DNA from: Propionibacteriaceae bacterium
GTDB lineage: Bacteria > Actinomycetota > Actinomycetes > Propionibacteriales > Propionibacteriaceae
Reading direction: 5' to 3'
NCBI GenBank assembly: GCA_905372155.1
Contig: CAJPNZ010000065.1
Coordinates: 1-16,683 of the forward strand
DNA: 16,683 nt
The translations under genes and the position numbers were made by a program. The notes under the pieces are model-generated. The model did not search any database. It worked only from the letters and a program-made list of their open reading frames with translations, and was not told the DNA's origin. Shown one piece after another: positions 13,676 through 16,683 of this stretch. Position 1 is the first letter of the stretch. The number at the start of each line of letters is the position of its first letter.

Positions 13676-14182
13676 ATGCAAGAACAACAGCTCGCGGTGC
13701 TCGTCGAGCCCATCCTGGCAGAAACCGGGCTGGAGTTGGACAGCCTCGAAGTGATCCCAATCGGAAAGCGGCGCCTGCTGCGCATCACTGTCGATGGCGA
13801 TGGACCGCACGGGCGTGGCCCGCTGCTGGATGACATCTCCACCGCGTCGGCGCGAATATCGACGGCCCTCGATGCCTCGAACGCCGTCGGAAACGCTCCT
13901 TACACCTTGGAAGTCACCAGCCGAGGTGTGGGGAAACCCCTGACCGAGGCCAAACACTATCGTCGCAACCGCGGCCGGCTCGTTCGTCTGAGCCTGGTGG
14001 AGGGGGAGTGCACAGGACGTGTCGTGCGCGTGACCGACACCGGGGTGGAGCTGGATGTCGACGGCGCGGAACGTGAAGTGTCGTTCAATCAGGTGCGCAA
14101 GGCGCAGGTGCAGGTGGAACTCAACCCCCCGAAGGAATTCGCCCTGTTGGGCGAGGAGGCCGAAAACGAGGAGGAGGCCTGA
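13676..14182 (+). CDS. rimP: ribosome maturation factor RimP
   Basis: RimP helps assemble the 30S subunit. The 168-residue product shows LVEPILAETGLELDSLEV, RRLLRITVDGD, the conserved ISTASARISTALD segment, YTLEVTSRGVGKPL (the hallmark SPG[LIV]-like block) and a C-terminal Sm-like barrel (GRVVRVTDTGVELDV). It ends with an acidic tail (GEEAENEEEA). It stands directly before nusA, 1 nt apart, the usual rimP-nusA-ylxR-infB arrangement. ATG 13676 has GGAG 7 nt upstream. Confidence 0.94.
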   Translation: MQEQQLAVLVEPILAETGLELDSLEVIPIGKRRLLRITVDGDGPHGRGPLLDDISTASARISTALDASNAVGNAPYTLEVTSRGVGKPLTEAKHYRRNRGRLVRLSLVEGECTGRVVRVTDTGVELDVDGAEREVSFNQVRKAQVQVELNPPKEFALLGEEAENEEEA

Positions 14183-14183
14183 C

Positions 14184-15161
14184 ATGGACATCGATCTGGC
14201 AGCCCTGCGCACCATCGAACGCGACAAGGAAATCTCGATGGACTATCTCATCAAGACCCTTGAGGATGCGCTGCTGAACGCTTATCAGAAGACCGACAAC
14301 CCTCTTCGTGGAGTGAAGGTCGAGATCGACCGCAAGACAGGGCGGGTGGCGGTCCTGGCACCCGAGTTCGACGACGGCGACAACGTTATCGGTTTCTACG
14401 ACGACACCCCTGCCGATTTCGGACGCGTGGCAGCGGCGACGGCCCGCCAGGTGATCTTCCAGCGCATCCGGGAGGCGGAGGATGACCAGAAGTACGGTCA
14501 CTTCTCCGGCACGGAGGGCGACATCCTGACTGGTGTCATACAGGCCGATCGTGACTCCCGTACCGTTCGGGTCGATCTCGGTTCCCTCGAGGCCATCATG
14601 CCGCAGGCGGAGCAGGTGCCGGGGGAGGAGTACCTGCACGGAAAACGCATCAAGGTCTACGTGGTCTCCGTTCGGCGCGAACTGCGGGGCCCGCAGGTGG
14701 TCGTATCGCGTACGCACCCGAACCTGGTGCGCAAGCTCTTCGCCCTGGAGGTGCCGGAAATCTCCCAAGGCGTGGTGGAGATCAAGGAGGTGGCGCGCGA
14801 GGCCGGGCACCGGTCAAAGATCGCGGTGGTCAGCAGGAACCCGGACGTCTCGGCCAAGGGAGCCTGCATAGGGCCCATGGGGCAGCGGGTCAGGGCCGTC
14901 ACGAATGAACTCAACGACGAGAAGATCGACATCGTCGACTGGTCGGAGGACCCCCGGCATTTCGTTGCAGCAGCGCTGTCACCGGCCAAAGTACTGTCCG
15001 TCACGGTAACCAACGAAGCTGCCCACGCCTGCCGCGCCGTCGTGCCCGACTACCAGCTCTCGCTGGCAATCGGGCGCGAAGGGCAGAACGCGAGATTGGC
15101 CGCGCGACTCACGGGCTGGCGCATCGACATCCAGCCCGACGTCGAATCCGCCGAATCCTGA
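14184..15161 (+). CDS. nusA: transcription termination/antitermination factor NusA
   Basis: NusA binds RNA polymerase and RNA to modulate pausing and termination. The 325-residue product is the short actinobacterial form lacking the acidic repeats of E. coli. An N-terminal RNAP-binding domain (about 1-110; ALLNAYQKTDNP, then ATARQVIFQRIREAE) is followed by an S1 domain (from GDILTGVIQAD) and the linking SRTHPNLVRKLF. KH1 carries GACIGPMGQRVRAV and KH2 carries SLAIGREGQNARLAARLTG. ATG 14184 is chosen over the upstream open frame from 14055 because homology starts at MDIDLAALRTIE and GAGGAGG lies 6-12 nt before it. It is separated from ylxR by an oppositely oriented gene, which is not the usual layout. 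Confidence 0.95.
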   Translation: MDIDLAALRTIERDKEISMDYLIKTLEDALLNAYQKTDNPLRGVKVEIDRKTGRVAVLAPEFDDGDNVIGFYDDTPADFGRVAAATARQVIFQRIREAEDDQKYGHFSGTEGDILTGVIQADRDSRTVRVDLGSLEAIMPQAEQVPGEEYLHGKRIKVYVVSVRRELRGPQVVVSRTHPNLVRKLFALEVPEISQGVVEIKEVAREAGHRSKIAVVSRNPDVSAKGACIGPMGQRVRAVTNELNDEKIDIVDWSEDPRHFVAAALSPAKVLSVTVTNEAAHACRAVVPDYQLSLAIGREGQNARLAARLTGWRIDIQPDVESAES

Positions 15162-15170
15162 TCGTGTGGA

Positions 15171-15842
15171 TCATCGCGGGCCATCACCGCCCGCGCCGCG
15201 GACCTCGACGATTCCGGAGGCAGCGGCCTTCGCAATCACATCGGCATCCTCTTGGGTGATTTTTCCATCGGAGACGGCTTGGTCAAGGACCGTCTTGTTT
15301 GCCTCGGTTCTGACCTCCTGAATGGCGGTGGTCACCGTCGATTCGTCGAGGCTCAGTGCTTGGGCCAGGGCCTTCGCGATCTCCCCGTCCCTGTCACCCG
15401 ACCCCGACCCACCGGGAGGGGCGGCCGGGGGCTGACCCTGGCCGCCCTCGGCCGCCTGCTCGGAGCCGTTGCCGGACGGCTGGTCCTGGCCGGGTGCACC
15501 CCCGGGGTTCTGGGACCGTTGGATGCTCTGGAGAGCTTCCCGCAGCTTGGACTCCTCGACACCGAGTTTCTGGGCCAGCGTCGCGGTATCGACGCCCCGC
15601 AGCCCCACCATGCCGCCGCCCGGGCCACCGCGCTGCCCGTCCGTGGGGCCGCCCTGTTGGTTGCTCGCCTGCTCCGACGCCACGGAGACACTGGAGCTCT
15701 CGGTCGGTTTCGGGGAGTTCGGATCCGCGTTGGCCAGCTGCGTCAGACCCAGCCCGATCCCCGCGGTGGCGAGGACGGCGGCGCCCCCGATGACAAATTT
15801 CTTAATCGTTGGTTCCCTTTCTCGGCCGGTTCCTCCGGCCAC
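15171..15842 (-). CDS. secreted alanine/glycine/glutamine-rich protein with two helical modules, unknown function
   Basis: The C-terminus is fixed by a stop at 15171. The start is uncertain: GTG 15842 (used here, 223 residues), TTG 15851, or a non-canonical ACG at 15809. The ACG directly precedes the signal-peptide sequence IKKFVIGGAAVLATAGIG and has AAAGGGA 5-6 nt upstream. The signal peptide ends LANA-DPN (cleavage near 39), with no lipobox. A low-complexity G/Q/P-rich part surrounds module 1 (about 84-111: DTATLAQKLGVEESKLREAL). Module 2 (about 153-205) reads EIAKALAQALSLDESTVTTA, then VSDGKITQEDADVIA. The modules share an LA-x-x-L-x-[LV]-[DE]-E-S pattern seen in many actinobacterial exported proteins. 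It converges with nusA (9 bp between stops) and is divergent from ylxR. No function can be named. Confidence 0.72.
   Translation of the reverse strand: MAGGTGREREPTIKKFVIGGAAVLATAGIGLGLTQLANADPNSPKPTESSSVSVASEQASNQQGGPTDGQRGGPGGGMVGLRGVDTATLAQKLGVEESKLREALQSIQRSQNPGGAPGQDQPSGNGSEQAAEGGQGQPPAAPPGGSGSGDRDGEIAKALAQALSLDESTVTTAIQEVRTEANKTVLDQAVSDGKITQEDADVIAKAAASGIVEVRGAGGDGPR
15824..15840 (-). promoter_or_regulatory. perfect GC hairpin in the 5' region of the secreted-protein gene
   Basis: GGCCGG (15824-15829) and CCGGCC (15835-15840) form a perfect 6-bp stem. Read on the minus strand the 5-nt loop is AGGAA, a Shine-Dalgarno-like sequence. It lies between the candidate TTG/GTG starts and the signal peptide. 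No T-run follows on either strand, so it is not an intrinsic terminator; a 5' leader hairpin is more likely. Confidence 0.45.
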
Positions 15843-15851
15843 ACCGATCAA

Positions 15852-15928
15852 GGGTCGGGAGGCCGGCTGTCAAGAGGCTGTGGCGAACCTGCGGGTACCA
15901 TTGGGAGATGGTGTGACAGGCTTGGGGT
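15852..15928. promoter_or_regulatory. divergent intergenic region between the secreted-protein gene and ylxR
   Basis: On the minus strand a consensus TTGACA (15874-15869) could be the -35 of the secreted-protein gene. At 16-17 nt spacing only a weak TTGATC (15851-15846) is available as -10, which would put transcription start near the GTG at 15842. An inverted repeat ACCAT (15897-15901) / ATGGT (15908-15912) with a 6-nt spacer lies before ylxR, and TACCAT (15896-15901) within it could be a -10. ylxR has no clear Shine-Dalgarno. Confidence 0.35.
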
Positions 15929-16183
15929 GTGGAACCGGAACGTACCTGCATCGGCTGTCGAAACCGCGATCTTCAGTCCCGCATGATTCGTCTGGTACGC
16001 ATCGGCGATGAAATCGTGGATGCGACCAGGCCCCGTCTTCCCGGGCGCGGTGCCTATCTGCACGCGGGGTGCTTCAGGGTCGCGGAGAAACGTCAGGCCC
16101 TGCGACGCGCGTTCGGGCCGGGTGCTCTGCTGACAGGATCTTTGCGCACCCGATTGTCGCAGAACCTGCCAGTTGGCATCTGA
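15929..16183 (+). CDS. ylxR: YlxR family protein (DUF448; RnpM-like RNA-binding protein)
   Basis: The 84-residue basic protein begins with the family signature RTCIGCRNR (5-13) and contains LVRIGDEIV, the GRGAYLH motif (39-45) followed by CF, and the basic helix EKRQALRRAF. YlxR proteins bind RNA, and in Bacillus one modulates RNase P (from memory). The gene normally sits between nusA and infB and does so here, but with an inverted gene between it and nusA. GTG 15929 is the only start that keeps the signature near the N-terminus. Confidence 0.92.
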   Translation: MEPERTCIGCRNRDLQSRMIRLVRIGDEIVDATRPRLPGRGAYLHAGCFRVAEKRQALRRAFGPGALLTGSLRTRLSQNLPVGI

Positions 16184-16379
16184 CGCAGCGGTCGCGGTAA
16201 CATCCTCGGTGGCCTTCGTGCATCCACGGGGCTGTTCCTGACGCGCGACCCCAGGTCGCGTCCCCTCAGAAAGTGAGTTAACGCTCATGACCACTCGATG
16301 AGTACATGAGATGACCCAGCAAACCAGCTAGTGGGCCAGCGGCGTGCGCGCGCGTTCATGGCCCTTACGAAGGAGAGTA
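16184..16379 (+). promoter_or_regulatory. infB leader: two hairpins and four ATGA-overlapping micro-ORFs
   Basis: This 196-nt stretch has no normal gene. Hairpin 1 is GACGCGCGACC (16240-16250) with GGTCGCGTC (16254-16262), a strong stem with a 2-nt bulge and no T-run. Micro-ORFs follow: MTTR (16287-16301), MST (16298-16309), MR (16306-16314) and MTQQTS (16311-16331), each start overlapping the previous stop as ATGA. Hairpin 2 pairs GGGCCA (16333-16338) with TGGCCC (16359-16364), starts one base after the last micro-ORF stop and ends six bases before the infB Shine-Dalgarno AAGGAG (16370-16375). The elements are visible; a regulatory role in IF2 translation is inference. Confidence 0.4.
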
Positions 16380-16683
16380 GTGGCCAAGCCCCGCGTCCAC
16401 GAGATCGCAAAAGAGATCGGGATCACAAGCAAGGAGCTCTTGAAGAAGCTCACGGAAATGGGCGAGTACGTTTCAAGCGCCTCATCAACCCTGGAGGCGC
16501 CGGTGGTGCGCAGGGTGCGCGAGGCATACGCACCGAAAGCCGAAACCGCAGCCGCCAAACCGGCGGCACCCAAACCTTCCCCGGCGAAACCTGCACCGCG
16601 CCCCACGGGTGGTAAGAACAAGACCCCATCGGATCCGGCCACGTCGAAACCGGTGGCAACCCCCGGGGCACCCACCCCAGCAG
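16380..16683 (+). CDS. infB: translation initiation factor IF-2, N-terminal part (runs off the window)
   Basis: GTG 16380 follows AAGGAG (16370-16375) and opens a frame to the window end (101 full codons). The start AKPRVHEIAKEIGITSKELL with KKLTEMGEYVSSASSTLEAP is the IF2 N-terminal domain. It is followed by the alanine/proline/lysine-rich linker typical of actinobacterial IF-2 (AAKPAAPKPSPAKPAPRPTG). The GTPase domains lie outside the window. Position after ylxR agrees with the conserved nusA-ylxR-infB order. Confidence 0.95.
   Translation, partial: MAKPRVHEIAKEIGITSKELLKKLTEMGEYVSSASSTLEAPVVRRVREAYAPKAETAAAKPAAPKPSPAKPAPRPTGGKNKTPSDPATSKPVATPGAPTPA

Noticed and set aside
15176..15194. GCGGG/CCCGC stem as a bidirectional terminator of nusA and the secreted-protein gene
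   Set aside because: It is 5 bp with a 9-nt loop, no T-run on either strand, and lies within the coding end of the minus-strand gene.
1..16683. tRNA or rRNA genes, CRISPR arrays, insertion sequences, attachment-site repeats
   Set aside because: Nothing with cloverleaf, spaced identical repeats, transposase motifs or flanking direct repeats was seen by eye, including at the edges of the 6113-8110 cassette.

Overview
The window is high-GC actinobacterial chromosome, most likely from Propionibacteriaceae or a close relative. The evidence is the GC-rich codon usage, several genes that look leaderless, and a gene order (Mg-chelatase-like, cobO, cbiA, cobA; ispG with a GNAT gene; proS, DUF4439, rimP, nusA, ylxR, infB) that follows from memory the Mycobacterium tuberculosis Rv2839c-Rv2868c neighbourhood. 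The genus cannot be fixed from sequence alone.

Region 1 (1-6112, plus cobK at 8094-8840) is a corrin-ring (cobalamin) cluster around a divergent centre near 2.03 kb. On the minus strand lie cobL (CbiE-CbiT fusion) and cobM/cbiF. The cobM reading frame is broken by two compensating single-base indels with a stop between them. On the plus strand a cobalamin riboswitch precedes a 61-codon remnant of a magnesium/cobalt chelatase gene whose Walker A lysine is replaced by glutamate. Then come cobO, a cbiA-cobC fusion and cobA, all joined by 1-4 base stop/start overlaps, as expected of one riboswitch-controlled operon. cobK lies on the minus strand beyond an inserted cassette.

Region 2 (6113-8110) is an accessory insertion between cobA and cobK. 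It holds an intact AAA15/RloA-type ATPase coupled by a TGATG overlap to an RloB-type gene that has lost its frame twice. This resembles an AbiL/RloAB-type phage-defence pair with the second subunit inactivated. Its codon usage is visibly less GC-biased than its neighbours. The ATPase start has a -10-like box 6 nt upstream and an inverted repeat over the promoter.

Region 3 (8867-16683) is core housekeeping: ispG, a GNAT acetyltransferase with an extra N-terminal domain, proS, a DUF4439 lipoprotein gene (minus), rimP, nusA, a secreted-protein gene (minus) placed between nusA and ylxR, ylxR and the start of infB. The leader before infB holds two hairpins and a chain of four micro-ORFs, each overlapping the next by ATGA.

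No tRNA, rRNA, insertion sequence, CRISPR array or clear intrinsic terminator was seen. The best candidates for something undescribed are the collapsed chelatase gene kept under a riboswitch, the infB leader, and the inserted ATPase/RloB pair with its promoter inverted repeat.
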